Below are positions 34,974 through 45,019 of a stretch of 64,000 bases of DNA, piece after piece (within the stretch, counting starts at the first letter, position 1; each line of letters begins with the position of its first letter). Under the pieces are notes generated by a model. It did no database searches. It was not told where the DNA came from and saw only the letters and a program-made list of their open reading frames with translations. The translations under genes and the position numbers were made by a program. This DNA is from CAVQFB01 sp963711675 (lineage in GTDB: Bacteria > Acidobacteriota > Terriglobia > Terriglobales > Acidobacteriaceae): NCBI GenBank assembly GCA_963711675.1, contig CAVQFB010000002.1, positions 1-64,000 of the forward strand, in the 5' to 3' direction.

Positions 34974-36157
34974 CGGGTCACCGCAATCGATCGGTTCTTC
35001 AGGTTGTGTTGCACGACCGTCTTGACCGCTTCCATCACCCTGGTGGTCTCGGATTCGGTCATGTCCGGAAAGATGGGTAGCGAGATACAGCGCGAATAGG
35101 CGTCGATCGCTTGGGGGAACTGTTCGGGCCGATAGCCATAGGTGCGGGCATAGTAAGGGTGAATGTGCAACGGAATAAAGTGGACACTTACCCCAATGCC
35201 CAGCTTCTTCAGTTCTTCGATGAATTGATTTCGATCAATCTGAAGCCGGTCGGGCCGGATTCTCAGAATATAAAGGTGCCATGCGTGTACGTCGTCCCGG
35301 TCGGCAGGGGGCAGTTGAACCTCCTCGAGCTGACTGAAGGCGGCGTCATAAAGGGCCCGAATCCTGCAGCGCTCCTGCCAGAACTGGTCACAGCGTTTCA
35401 ACTGGGCTCTGCCGAGAGCAGAAAGCAAGTCGGACAGGTTCATCTTGTAACCGGCCTCTTCGATCTCGTAATACCAGGAGCCTGCCGCTGTGTACCGCTT
35501 CCAGGCGTCTCCTTTGATGCCATGGAGACGCATGAGGGAAACGCGCTTGACCAACTCTTCGTCGTTGGTCGTCAGCATTCCACCTTCGGCCGTGGTCAGT
35601 GTCTTGGTGGCATAGAAACTAAAGGCTGTCAGTTCGGAAACGCTGCCAATTTTCTGGCCGCGAAAGGTGGTAGGAAGAGCATGGGCGGCGTCTTCCACGA
35701 TGCGCAAGCCGTGCTGGTTCGCGACCGACTGCAGTTCGTCCATTGCGCAAGCTTGGCCTGCGATGTGCACCGGGATTATGGCTCGAGTTTTCTCGGTGAT
35801 CTTGCGCTTCACGTCGGCGGGATCGATGTTGAACTCTCCCGGGAGGCTGTCACAGAGCACCGGCCGGGCGCCGCAATAGGTGACAACCTCGGCGGTAGCG
35901 GTGAAAGTGTAGGTGGGAACCAGGACTTCGTCTCCCGACCTCAGGCCGATGGCATCGAGCGCCAGTTGCAGAGCAGATGTGCCGGAGTTGACCGCGAGGG
36001 CATACTTTACCCCCAGATAAGCCGCAAATTCACGTTCGAACGCCAGGGTGACCTGGCCGGTAGTCAGCCACTTGGACTCGAGAACGCTTTGTACGGCCTC
36101 CATTTCGTCTTGCCCAATGGAGGGGCGATGAAAAGGAACAAAGGAATGGTTGGTCAT
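34970..36157 (-). CDS. DegT/DnrJ/EryC1 sugar aminotransferase
   Basis: A 395-residue PLP sugar aminotransferase. VNSGTSALQLALDAIGL, VPTYTFTATAEVV, EDAAHALPTTFRG and SFYATKTLTTAEGG (Lys in the last binds PLP) are the family signature. It transfers an amino group to a 4-keto-6-deoxy sugar nucleotide. It overlaps the sugar transferase gene by 4 bases. The likely keto-sugar source is the FlaA1/WbpM-type dehydratase at 43033-45000, giving a bacillosamine- or QuiN4N-type sugar; the deacetylase and formyltransferase-like genes could modify the amine. Confidence 0.92.
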   Translation of the reverse strand: MTNHSFVPFHRPSIGQDEMEAVQSVLESKWLTTGQVTLAFEREFAAYLGVKYALAVNSGTSALQLALDAIGLRSGDEVLVPTYTFTATAEVVTYCGARPVLCDSLPGEFNIDPADVKRKITEKTRAIIPVHIAGQACAMDELQSVANQHGLRIVEDAAHALPTTFRGQKIGSVSELTAFSFYATKTLTTAEGGMLTTNDEELVKRVSLMRLHGIKGDAWKRYTAAGSWYYEIEEAGYKMNLSDLLSALGRAQLKRCDQFWQERCRIRALYDAAFSQLEEVQLPPADRDDVHAWHLYILRIRPDRLQIDRNQFIEELKKLGIGVSVHFIPLHIHPYYARTYGYRPEQFPQAIDAYSRCISLPIFPDMTESETTRVMEAVKTVVQHNLKNRSIAVTR

Positions 36158-36163
36158 AAAATT

Positions 36164-37273
36164 TTAGTGTGCGCGGTCATGCCCGCCAGAAAGCACGGCC
36201 CCTATTCTCTCCGGTTCTTCGGCTTGTTTCGCATCGTCTTTGTTGTAGTTTGTTGGGCGCGGGTTCAACCCGTCTGCCGAGCTATGCAGACGGGCCCCAA
36301 TCGCTACTTTTCGTTCTGGCGAGGCGCCCATGGAGATAACTATTTTCCACAAGGCGTAAAACCGAGCCAGCAGATAAACGTGATAGAGCAGAACTGACTC
36401 GAGCGGCGCTTGAAAGCGCTTCACCCGCACGAAGAAATATAGAACCGTCAATACCGGGGCCAGGTTGACCAGCGCCAGGGAAACCGCGATGCGAGTGAGA
36501 GGTGCCGTGTAGGACCCGAACAGGTTGATCACCGCAGCGACGCAGAGAAACAGATGAGCAAATGTGCTGATGAGAGGTTTGCTCATCCAAGCATGCTTCA
36601 TCATGCGGAACATACCCAGGCTGCGCCACGCGTTCTTGCGGAAAAAAACCCCCAGGTCCTGGTCGCCACCGGGATGGAGTGCACGGACAGCGTGTGACTG
36701 GTAGACCTTGAAGCCCGCCTTGTTCAGGCGCAATCCCAACTCGTTGTCCTCGCAGCTGATCATCTTCTCGTCGAAACCCCCGACGGCAAGGAACGCCTGG
36801 CGCTTGATGACCAGGTTGCCGGAGGCTATGTATTTCACGAAGCCATCCCCGGCAGGCACGTGGAGCGCACGCCAGGTCTTCTGAATCCAATGATCGGAAT
36901 CTTCCACCGCATATTCGGAGCCGGTCGCGTCGGCAATGGAACGCAACACCGGAAGAGCGCAATCGAAGTAGTCAGGGCCTATCAGACAATCGGAATCGAT
37001 GAAAACCAGAAACTCTCCGCTGGCCAGTTCAGCCCCGCGGTTACGCAACGCGCTCACGGTTATGCCGCGTATTTGCCGTACCTGAGCCCGCGAGGAATAT
37101 TCGGAGCAAAGGATTTCGTAGGATCCGTCGTCAGAGCCATTGTCGAGGACGATCAACTCGCAGTTCCCATGGTGATCCATCGCGGCGAGGATCGAGTCCA
37201 GGCAACCGCGCAAATGATCCTTTGAATTCAACACCGGAACGACTACGGAGAATCTCCCTCGGGTCTCGCTCAT
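36164..37273 (-). CDS. GT2 glycosyltransferase with C-terminal membrane region
   Basis: Start at 37273 (MSETRGRFSVVVPVLNSK), with GGTGAG upstream; the TTG at 37285 is less likely. An N-terminal GT2 domain shows VVVPVLNSKDHLRGCLDS, VLDNGSDDGS and FIDSDCLIGP (acidic metal site), then SCEDNELGLRLNKAG. Two or more hydrophobic helices after residue 235 place it at the membrane. It follows the GT4 gene and precedes the aminotransferase. Its acceptor and sugar are not predictable. Confidence 0.88.
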   Translation of the reverse strand: MSETRGRFSVVVPVLNSKDHLRGCLDSILAAMDHHGNCELIVLDNGSDDGSYEILCSEYSSRAQVRQIRGITVSALRNRGAELASGEFLVFIDSDCLIGPDYFDCALPVLRSIADATGSEYAVEDSDHWIQKTWRALHVPAGDGFVKYIASGNLVIKRQAFLAVGGFDEKMISCEDNELGLRLNKAGFKVYQSHAVRALHPGGDQDLGVFFRKNAWRSLGMFRMMKHAWMSKPLISTFAHLFLCVAAVINLFGSYTAPLTRIAVSLALVNLAPVLTVLYFFVRVKRFQAPLESVLLYHVYLLARFYALWKIVISMGASPERKVAIGARLHSSADGLNPRPTNYNKDDAKQAEEPERIGAVLSGGHDRAH

Positions 37274-37401
37274 TCGACTCACCAATTGTATTTATAGGGC
37301 GGGGTGTCGGTATGTGTCCAGTTACGAACGGGTTAGACGTTGTCGCCTTGAAACGGCAGGCGCTGTGAGGGAAGAACTCCATCTATGCCGACCCGCTCTC
37401 A

Positions 37402-38667
37402 TCAGCGATTTGCCTGTGCATTCTTCGGCCGTTCGGCCTCCCAGCGTGCTCGCACGCTGTGGTAGAGACTTACCAGGGACCGGGCACGCTGCAGAGGTGA
37501 GTACCGGGTAGTCGCCAGTTGGTAGGCCGCGAAAGCCAGTCGGTCAGCTTTCTTGCGATCCGAAAGGACAACATCCAATGCGTTCGCCATGGCAGTGGTG
37601 TCGCGCGGGGGGACCAGAATCGCGTGTTCCTGATCGGTGATCATCTCTGGAATACCGCCCACCGCCGTCGCGACAACCGGTAGCCCAGCGGCCATCGCTT
37701 CCAGCAGCACGTTGGGTGAGCCTTCGCTCAGGGAGGAGATCGCCATCACGTCGGATATCTGGTAGTACGGGGTGACGTCCCTTACGTGTCCGGTCAGCAT
37801 AACCACGTCTTGGGTTCCGGTGGATCGTATGGTCTCTTCGATTCGCTGACGTTGGTCGCCTTCGCCAAGAATGACGAGGCGAAATACGGCTGCCGGTTGC
37901 AGCTTGCGAAGCGAGGCGATTGCCGCCACCAGATCGGTATGGGCTTTTTCTTCGGAAAGACGTCCGACGGCCAGGACGACTTTGGCATCAGCCGGCACAC
38001 CCAGACTTTCTTTCAGCGCCCGCATCCGGTCCGGTGGAAGGCGGTCGCATGCCATGCCAGGTTCCACCGCATTGTGGATGACCGTGATTCTGTCCGATCT
38101 AACCCCAAAGCTGACCAACTGTTGTGCGCACGTGCCGCTTACCGCTACCACCTGGGCCGCGGTGCGCAGTGACCATCGATCGAGGCCATGGTAAATCTTA
38201 AGTCGAGCCGCGCCACGAGTATGCCCGTGATGAAAGGCAATCCATGGGTGCTTCTTCCACACGCCTGACATTCGCACCAGAAAGTGCGACTTCGCGTGAT
38301 GAGTCTGAATGAAATCAGGATTGACCTGCGCCACCAAAGTACGCAAGCTCCGGATCATCCGCGGGTCGAACCGAAAACCTTCCCGGATGCAATGAATCGG
38401 GATACCTGATCGGGACGCTTCCTCGAGAAATTCGTTGGGCTCGAGCGAAGGGGCCAAACCCTCGTGGGACCGCTCGAACGGGGCGAGTTCGAGCCTTACC
38501 AAGTCCATGCCTTCCGATTGCTGGCAGACTCGGCTAAAAGTCAGAAGGTTCTTAGCAGGACCGTGGACCGTGTGTCCCTCAGCAAGCGCCAAAACGCGCA
38601 TTACGGGTTCAGGAGATGAGCCTGTTGTGGAAGTGGAGATTTCTGGTTTGATGAGAGTCTGAATCAT
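37402..38667 (-). CDS. GT4 glycosyltransferase
   Basis: The open frame runs to 38823, but the family N-terminus (PVMRVLALAEGHTVHGPAK) and domain size favour a start near 38667 (MIQTLIKPEIS), about 421 residues; the ribosome site is weak at both. The donor domain is clear: KVVLAVGRLSEEKAHTDLVAA, VILGEGDQRQRIEE, VMLTGHVRDVTPYYQISD, and SSLSEGSPNVLLEAMAAGLP with the E-x7-E pattern of retaining GT4 enzymes. Upstream, 38668-38922 is shared with the divergent secreted-protein gene and probably holds promoters in both directions. Confidence 0.85.
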   Translation of the reverse strand: MIQTLIKPEISTSTTGSSPEPVMRVLALAEGHTVHGPAKNLLTFSRVCQQSEGMDLVRLELAPFERSHEGLAPSLEPNEFLEEASRSGIPIHCIREGFRFDPRMIRSLRTLVAQVNPDFIQTHHAKSHFLVRMSGVWKKHPWIAFHHGHTRGAARLKIYHGLDRWSLRTAAQVVAVSGTCAQQLVSFGVRSDRITVIHNAVEPGMACDRLPPDRMRALKESLGVPADAKVVLAVGRLSEEKAHTDLVAAIASLRKLQPAAVFRLVILGEGDQRQRIEETIRSTGTQDVVMLTGHVRDVTPYYQISDVMAISSLSEGSPNVLLEAMAAGLPVVATAVGGIPEMITDQEHAILVPPRDTTAMANALDVVLSDRKKADRLAFAAYQLATTRYSPLQRARSLVSLYHSVRARWEAERPKNAQANR

Positions 38668-38922
38668 GTCGGATTCGAAGTGCGCAATGGGGGAGATTTT
38701 TGTTGAAAAATGCAGCGGGTAAAGCCCGACTGCGATGGTTTGACGGCCCATGCCCGGGTTGCCGAAGTTAGCAATCTTTGCTGGGGTCCAGCGGCAAACC
38801 AGCGTCCATCGTGGGTTCTGCAAAGGTCGCTGTCCTAACGTGACCTTTCCTTTCTTTTCTCGTCACCGCCACAATGCGACTTAGGCCCTTCGCCGAAAAC
38901 CAATCCACTCGAGGTGTAGCAC

Positions 38923-40362
38923 GTGACTGATCTACCCCCAATCAGACCAACGAAACTGAACCTTTTCCTAACAACTGCATTCATCGCTTGTTTCCTGGTG
39001 AAAGCCGCCCTAGCGCAAGGGCCTTACAACATTCTCAACCAACAGCCCACATCGAACGTCCCCTACCCTAGTGCCTTCTTGAGCCAGAGACTGCCTAATG
39101 CGGGTCAGGGTGGACCAACCGATCACCTTATGCCGAACTCCGATCTCATCGTGAGCGAGATGATGAGCTTGGGTGACGCCTGGTCGCAGGGTACGGCGTT
39201 CAATCTTCTCAATGCCCAAGGATACGGTCCCGGCGGGGCAACGTTCTATGCCAGCGTCGGCCAAAACGACGGCAACCATAACGCGCTCTATTACGGACAG
39301 GCGAGCGATCCGGTTTACACTCTTGCAGGCTGCACCCAAGGCAGCAAGATCTTTAATGGGATGTCCTTCCATGCGCCATCCGGCGCCTTGTCCACCATGG
39401 GATTCAGTTGCAGCGGCGGAAATCCCGCGAGCTGTTATGACAAGGAGTTGTCGGTCTGGGATCAGACTACGAATAAAGTCTTCTCCTTCTATGATCTGTA
39501 TCCCGGGCTTCCGGCCTGCACGGGAAGTTGCACCTTGAACGTCCCGAACGGCTATTGCGCGGAGGCCGACTGGACGACGGACAAGGGATACGGAAATCAG
39601 GTCAATACCGCCACGATCTCACCCTTTGGCGGCACCACTCGGATCGCGGAAATCTGCGGCGGTCTGCCGTGCACGGGCTCAAACTTCGGGCACATCAACC
39701 ATCACCTGCGCCTGCTCCACCTGTGCAGCGATACAGGGGGCGGAACCTATCCATCCAAAGTCGTATTTCCCGATGTGAACTCCTGGGATACCGCGTACAC
39801 ATGTTCGGACCTGAGAGCGCAAGTCGACAGCACTTTCAGCTACAGCTATATGCCTCCCAACGGCGCCTTGGTGTTTCTCGACTACACGCAGGATCAACTG
39901 AACTGCTTTGATCCCACAAAGCCAGCGTGCGCAGGAATCGGCAAGTTGCCGGCGTGGCAATTTCCACTGATTGAAGCGATGACCCTATACGGTGGCGTGC
40001 TGGAAGACACCGGAAATTACGGTGGCGTGCAAACCATGGCGATCGAGAGCGAACAAGCCTACGTCTGGTCGGAGTCGAACGGTTATCCGGGTGCTAAAGC
40101 TATAGCAGACTCGTTCACGAACTGGCTGACCACAAATTGCACGGGCAGTAATTGCCAGCACTTTAATTCGAGCTATCCACTAAGTAACGATCGCTGGAAT
40201 ATGGAGCCGTTCGCCGGCATATCCAGTACGTCCGACGGTAAGGATATCCTCCACCACATGCACATTGCCGATCCCTGTGTGGCAGAGGGCATGGCAGGAG
40301 TCTCGGGGGGCTGCGTGACGTCGGAGCCAGGATTGCCGATACTCACTGGCATCGTTTACTAA
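38923..40362 (+). CDS. Secreted protein, uncharacterised family (paralogue of 55477-57081)
   Basis: A GTG start with GAGGTG six bases upstream opens a 479-residue secreted protein; the signal peptide ends in AALAQ. The mature protein has many Cys residues and blocks shared with the product of 55477-57081: LPNAGQGGPTDHLMPNSDLI, FHAPSGAL, INHHLRLLHL, PPNGALVFLDYTQ, and near the C-terminus ILHHMHIADPCV...GVSGGC. These shared blocks spread over the full length show homology. I do not recognise a named family; a glycan-active or glycan-binding function is only suggested by location. It is the only plus-strand gene inside the minus-strand EPS run, so it has its own promoter. Confidence 0.85.
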   Translation: MTDLPPIRPTKLNLFLTTAFIACFLVKAALAQGPYNILNQQPTSNVPYPSAFLSQRLPNAGQGGPTDHLMPNSDLIVSEMMSLGDAWSQGTAFNLLNAQGYGPGGATFYASVGQNDGNHNALYYGQASDPVYTLAGCTQGSKIFNGMSFHAPSGALSTMGFSCSGGNPASCYDKELSVWDQTTNKVFSFYDLYPGLPACTGSCTLNVPNGYCAEADWTTDKGYGNQVNTATISPFGGTTRIAEICGGLPCTGSNFGHINHHLRLLHLCSDTGGGTYPSKVVFPDVNSWDTAYTCSDLRAQVDSTFSYSYMPPNGALVFLDYTQDQLNCFDPTKPACAGIGKLPAWQFPLIEAMTLYGGVLEDTGNYGGVQTMAIESEQAYVWSESNGYPGAKAIADSFTNWLTTNCTGSNCQHFNSSYPLSNDRWNMEPFAGISSTSDGKDILHHMHIADPCVAEGMAGVSGGCVTSEPGLPILTGIVY

Positions 40363-40400
40363 GAGTCGGGATGAATTGAGAGCGCACGGCAAGCTCGGCT

Positions 40401-41459
40401 CTACTTCGACAACGGGTTGATGTCGAGCGCTGTGCCCGCCTGACTCGCATCGCCGGGACCGCGCGAGGTTCCTGCGGCGCGATAAAGTGCGGGTGCAGCC
40501 ATATTTGTTGGCGTCGGCGCCTGTGTATTACGCCTGTCCACGACCTGTCTCAGATCCTTCGCCAGGGCTGGAGTAAACACGGCAGCTCCCGTGGAATTCA
40601 GATGAACACGGTCGGCGTAGTCGTTGCCGGGTAAAATGCGGACAGGAATCAAAACCTCGACGCCCTGTATCGCTGCTGTCTCGCTGATCGCGCTCACGCC
40701 GGAATCGTCCCGCGCCGGAGGGACAACCAGAACGAACTCCGCCCCGTTGCGGTGGCATAGCTCACGGAGCGCGTGGAGCCGGTCGCCGGCAATTCCCGAA
40801 ACATTCTTGTCGGTTGGCAAAGTCGGTTTGAAACGGAAAAATGCAGTTAAGACCGGCAGGTCAGGAAGAATCTTGTTCAGCACCCAACTCCTGGTTTCCG
40901 ACCTGGTCCCGTAGAAGTAGCTGGCTTTATCCAGGACCATGACGCTCATCCCGTTGCGGTCTGCTCCGGTATCGTTCGCGAAATGCAGCAGGTCTTGTCC
41001 ATCCACAAGCATCTGCACCGAGTAGTCGCCATCGAAGGAGTCGGATATCAGCTGCCACGGATCGAGGACAAGCGCTACGACGTCAGGCCGTGCGCCCGCA
41101 TGGAAGAGCCGGCGCAGGCCGTAGTACCAGTCGAAATAGAAGGTGTTCTCGAACACAGTTCGATTGAGTTCGACGTCAGGACCCAGGGATTTTTCCAGTT
41201 GGGGGAAATCAACCCCGTGCAGAAGGAGCGAATTCCCGGCTACTACCACTGAGGTTTTGTGACGAGCCCGGGCCGACTGAACTGCCGCCGCGGCGCGGAA
41301 TTCTGACTCCCGCCGCTTCTCGACCCGGCTGACTCGACCGAAGAAATGCGACGTGACGACTTCGACAGTCGCACAGAACACGAGACACAGGCCCAGCAGC
41401 AGGACAATGTGCCGCAAGCTGGCCTTGTGACTTCTAGAACTGGAAGTAGATGAATGCAT
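40401..41459 (-). CDS. SGNH/AlgX-like O-acetyltransferase partner
   Basis: Start at 41459 (MHSSTSSSRS), overlapping the MBOAT gene end by 26 bases. A ~352-residue protein with one N-terminal membrane anchor (HIVLLLGLCLVFCATVEVV) and an extracytoplasmic SGNH-like domain: VVVAGNSLLLHGVDF (block with GNS), FVLVVPPARDD, and DRVHLNSTGAAVF giving the DxxH pair. The family partners MBOAT membrane acyltransferases to acetylate polysaccharides, as with alginate AlgX/AlgJ. The N-terminal GDS-type Ser is in GNS rather than the classical GDS. Confidence 0.8.
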   Translation of the reverse strand: MHSSTSSSRSHKASLRHIVLLLGLCLVFCATVEVVTSHFFGRVSRVEKRRESEFRAAAAVQSARARHKTSVVVAGNSLLLHGVDFPQLEKSLGPDVELNRTVFENTFYFDWYYGLRRLFHAGARPDVVALVLDPWQLISDSFDGDYSVQMLVDGQDLLHFANDTGADRNGMSVMVLDKASYFYGTRSETRSWVLNKILPDLPVLTAFFRFKPTLPTDKNVSGIAGDRLHALRELCHRNGAEFVLVVPPARDDSGVSAISETAAIQGVEVLIPVRILPGNDYADRVHLNSTGAAVFTPALAKDLRQVVDRRNTQAPTPTNMAAPALYRAAGTSRGPGDASQAGTALDINPLSK

Positions 41460-42849
41460 TTGCCTGATTCGCCGAGAAAAACGCAATAAGTACAAGGGCG
41501 CCGCACCCAACTAAGACACGGGCAACCGGAGCGCTGTGTTCGAACAAATATTCTTCCTGACTGTGTTCAAGGTACAAGTCGATCAGGAACAGCGGTACAG
41601 CAAACAGTGCGAGGAATTTAAAGGCGACGAAATACTCGGGTCGCCAATCCCAGTGGCCGAGACCCCGCAGCAAGTGTCCGGCCGAGGCCAACGAGTCGGC
41701 TCGGAAGAAGATCCACCCCAAACATACAAGATGAAAGATGAAGATGCGTTGTAGCCAGACTACCATCTGCCATTTCGGGATCCGCTTCAGAAACGTCAGT
41801 CGCTCCTCAAGGAATCGTTCGACTGCCAGCGCCATTCCATGCAGCCAGCCCCAGACCACGAAGGTCCAGTTAGCGCCGTGCCACAACCCCCCCAGGAGCA
41901 TGGTCAAAAGCAGGTTGCGGTAAGTCTTATAGCCCTCTTCCGCGCTCCCGCCCAAGGGTATGTAGAGATAATCCCGCAGCCAGGTGCTCAGACTGATATG
42001 CCATCTACGCCAGAAATCCCGTATGGAAGTTGCCAGATAGGGTTGCCGGAAGTTGACCATGAAATGAAAGCCGAGCAGCTGGGCACTGCCCCTCGCGATG
42101 TCGCTGTACCCGCTGAAATCGCCGTAGATCTGCCAAGCGAAGGCGTAGGCGCCGATGGCCAGAACACTGAGACTAGTGTTTCCAAAACCGCCGGAGAACG
42201 CCGCGTTGGCCAGCAGTGCACAATTGTCCGCAATCACGCACTTCCTGAAGAGACCGGACAAAATGAGCAGGATCCCATTGAAGACCTTGTCCGAATCAAA
42301 GGTGCGCTCGCCTTGCACTTGCGGAAGCAGGTGGTTTGGCCGCTGGATCGGACCGGCAATGAGGTGCGGAAATAAACTTATGAAAAGCGCATAATCAACG
42401 AACGACTTAGCCGCTGGGATCTTCCTTTTGTACACATCCACGATGTACGCGACTTCCTGAAAGGTGTAGAACGAGATTCCCGGTGGCAGAATGATGCGAA
42501 GCAGAGTCGTCGATGCGTGTATCCCGGCTGCCGACAAAACGTGAGTAAACGAATCGATGAAGAAATTGAAGTACTTGAAAACACCGAGGATGGCAAAATT
42601 GATGATCAGAGAGGCAATCAACAGATTGCGGCGGGACGAACTCTTGACGGTGTCTTCAATCGCGCGGGCTATGAAGAAGTCGATGGTCGTGCTAGCGATC
42701 ATGAGCAGCAGGAATCGATAGTCCCACCACCCATAGAAGACGTAGCTGGCCGTCAACAGGAAAAGATTCTGGTTCCTGCGTCCCAGCCGCCAATAGACGG
42801 CCACCACCAAGACGAGGAAGAATGCGTAAGCCGGAGTATCAAACCACAT
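41434..42849 (-). CDS. MBOAT family O-acyltransferase (AlgI-like)
   Basis: A 471-residue polytopic protein with about 10-12 helices. It carries LPPGISFYTFQEVAYIVDVY, FPHLIAGPIQRPNHLLPQ, FWRRWHISLSTWLRDYLYIPLGG and LLGGLWHGANWTFVVWG, the AlgI/DltB signature including the catalytic-region His. It takes an acyl group, usually acetyl, across the membrane to an extracytoplasmic acceptor with the help of the adjacent SGNH-like protein. It follows the dehydratase gene after 183 empty bases. Confidence 0.92.
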   Translation of the reverse strand: MWFDTPAYAFFLVLVVAVYWRLGRRNQNLFLLTASYVFYGWWDYRFLLLMIASTTIDFFIARAIEDTVKSSSRRNLLIASLIINFAILGVFKYFNFFIDSFTHVLSAAGIHASTTLLRIILPPGISFYTFQEVAYIVDVYKRKIPAAKSFVDYALFISLFPHLIAGPIQRPNHLLPQVQGERTFDSDKVFNGILLILSGLFRKCVIADNCALLANAAFSGGFGNTSLSVLAIGAYAFAWQIYGDFSGYSDIARGSAQLLGFHFMVNFRQPYLATSIRDFWRRWHISLSTWLRDYLYIPLGGSAEEGYKTYRNLLLTMLLGGLWHGANWTFVVWGWLHGMALAVERFLEERLTFLKRIPKWQMVVWLQRIFIFHLVCLGWIFFRADSLASAGHLLRGLGHWDWRPEYFVAFKFLALFAVPLFLIDLYLEHSQEEYLFEHSAPVARVLVGCGALVLIAFFSANQANAFIYFQF

Positions 42850-43032
42850 GGATTGTGTAGCCTATTGAACTTCGGGTCGTTTTCCCTCGATACCTGCCGC
42901 CGAGGCTGGCAATTCGCGGGATGACGAAGGGGGAGTGAGCGTGGCGAGGGGAGACAGGATTGGAAACGGACTTACCGAGTCAACACACTTGAAATGCGGG
43001 GCGGCATGCACGCTTGCGGCCCCGCAAATACC

Positions 43033-45000
43033 TTAGGCAATCTCTTTCATCGCGGCCAAGCTGGCGCGCTTGTAGGAAAGCGCTCGATCATAGCGGTCGA
43101 CTTCAGACAGAGCGATGATCTCTTCACTGGGCCAGTATTCCGGAACGATCGAAACCAGCTTTGCCACCAGTCCGTGGGCATTTCTGGAATCCACCAGGGA
43201 TGACAGGTCCTGCAGCCACTCGCGTACGCGTTCGATGGGCACGGTTCCTCCCTCGAAAACGTGGATCTTCTCGTGCGGGGTTGGCTTTATCCCTTCGCCT
43301 TTTAGTTTCAGCTCTTCAAAAAGTTTCTCGCCTGGGCGCAGCCCCGTGAATGTGATCTGGATGTTCTTGTTTACCTCAAGCCCAGCCAGGCGAATCATTC
43401 GCTCAGCCAGATCCACGATCTTGACCGGTTCCCCCATGTCTAGAACAAAAATTTCTCCACCTTTACCCATGGCCGAGGCCTGCAAGACCAGCTGCACTGC
43501 TTCGGTTACGGTCATGAAATACCGCCGAGCGTCGGCGTGGGTGACGGTCACTGGGCCGCCAGTGGCAATCTGTTCTTCGAATATCGGCAAGACGCTCCCA
43601 TTGCTGCCAAGCACGTTTCCAAAGCGGACGGCGGTAAACCTGGTCTTGTTGAACTGCAGGGCAAGGATGATCAGCTCCGCAATACGCTTTGTTACTCCCA
43701 TGATGTTCGTGGGGTTGACCGCCTTGTCGGAGGAAATCATGACAAAATCTTCGGCGTGGAACTGTTTTGCCAACAGTGCGACGTTGTACGTACCAAACAC
43801 GTTGTTCGTCACCGCCTGAAAGCAATTTCTCTCCATCATCGGAACATGCTTGAAGGCAGCGGCGTGAAATACGGACGTCGGTTGATGGAGAGAAAACACT
43901 TCCCGCAAAAGGTTTACATCCAGGATGTCTCCCACCACGGGCGCGTAGTTAACGTCGGGAAACTTCTTGGAAAGCTCCATTGCGATCTTGAACAAGTCGT
44001 TCTCCGACCTCTCGAGCAACACAATCCGGCCGGGACGGAAGCTGGCGAGCTGCCGAACCAGTTCGGAACCAATCGAGCCACCGGCGCCAGTGACTAGCAC
44101 AACCTTATCTTCCAGGCGGGCCCGAATCTTGTTGAGATCAGTCCGAACCGGCTCGCGGCTGAGCAGATCCTCAATCCGGAGCTTCCTGGCTTCTTTAATA
44201 GAAACATTGCGATTCAGCATTTCACCGATGGGCGGCAAAATCCGGAAAACAACTCGGCTATCGCGACACTTTTTCATGATCTGGTCGACCAGGGAGCCCT
44301 TGGCAGAAGGGATGGCGATAAGAACGCATTCCACTTCGTGCTTGGCGATCAGTTGGCTCAGTGCATCGGTGTTGCCCAGCACTTTGAGCCCGTTGACTCG
44401 GACTCCCAATTTGCTGGGATCGTCGTCGACAAAGCCGATTGGGTAGTACGGCAAGTCCGCATTAGTGCGCAGTTGCTGGGCGATGGAGCGACCCGCTTGA
44501 CCAGCACCCACAATGAGAGTGTTCTTCTGCCCGTCGTACCTGCGAGCGCGTTCTGTATAAGCGCGCACCAGGAACCTCGCTCCGCCCACGAATGCCATGG
44601 TGAGCAGCATGTCGATCAGAAGGACCGATCGCGGGTAACCCGCCACCGAAGTTCCGATCACGATTGACGCATAAAGGATCAGCGAACTGAGAGAAGCGGC
44701 GGATGTAATGTTGATCAGGTCGCTCATGCCCACATACCGCCACCAGCCTCGCAGCAGTCCGAAGTGATAGAAGACCACCAACTTGACTACGAGGACGAGA
44801 GGCAAAGTCTCCCAAAATTGGGTACGACTCGCTGGGCTCAGCGGCAGGTCCAACCGCAGAAGGAAGCTGCAGTAGTAGCTGCTGACCATCAACACGATTT
44901 CGGAAAAAACAATGAGCCAGATGCGGTGCTTGACGAAATTATGCAGCGCTGTTTCTGCCGCAAACTCTTCGCGAACACTTGGTGCATTCAAAGTTGACAT
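43033..45000 (-). CDS. FlaA1/WbpM-type nucleotide-sugar 4,6-dehydratase, membrane-bound
   Basis: Start at 45000 (MSTLNAPSVREEF). About 655 residues: four N-terminal hydrophobic helices (WLIVFSEIVLMVSSYYCSFL onward), a first NAD-binding domain (TLIVGAGQAGRSIAQQL), then the SDR domain with VLVTGAGGSIGSELVRQL, ISSDKAVNPTNIMGVTKR and VRFGNVLGSNGSVLP. The active-site Tyr of most SDRs is Met here (IMGVTK), as in WbpM/PglF. It would make UDP-4-keto-6-deoxy-GlcNAc for the DegT enzyme at 34970-36157. It begins 19 bases after the Wzc stop. Confidence 0.9.
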   Translation of the reverse strand: MSTLNAPSVREEFAAETALHNFVKHRIWLIVFSEIVLMVSSYYCSFLLRLDLPLSPASRTQFWETLPLVLVVKLVVFYHFGLLRGWWRYVGMSDLINITSAASLSSLILYASIVIGTSVAGYPRSVLLIDMLLTMAFVGGARFLVRAYTERARRYDGQKNTLIVGAGQAGRSIAQQLRTNADLPYYPIGFVDDDPSKLGVRVNGLKVLGNTDALSQLIAKHEVECVLIAIPSAKGSLVDQIMKKCRDSRVVFRILPPIGEMLNRNVSIKEARKLRIEDLLSREPVRTDLNKIRARLEDKVVLVTGAGGSIGSELVRQLASFRPGRIVLLERSENDLFKIAMELSKKFPDVNYAPVVGDILDVNLLREVFSLHQPTSVFHAAAFKHVPMMERNCFQAVTNNVFGTYNVALLAKQFHAEDFVMISSDKAVNPTNIMGVTKRIAELIILALQFNKTRFTAVRFGNVLGSNGSVLPIFEEQIATGGPVTVTHADARRYFMTVTEAVQLVLQASAMGKGGEIFVLDMGEPVKIVDLAERMIRLAGLEVNKNIQITFTGLRPGEKLFEELKLKGEGIKPTPHEKIHVFEGGTVPIERVREWLQDLSSLVDSRNAHGLVAKLVSIVPEYWPSEEIIALSEVDRYDRALSYKRASLAAMKEIA

Positions 45001-45019
45001 AGCGTCTGAACCTATTTCC

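Noticed and set aside
35111..36397. A 428-codon open frame on the plus strand
   Set aside because: It lies antisense to the DegT aminotransferase, whose motifs are unambiguous on the minus strand. The plus frame has no domain or signal.
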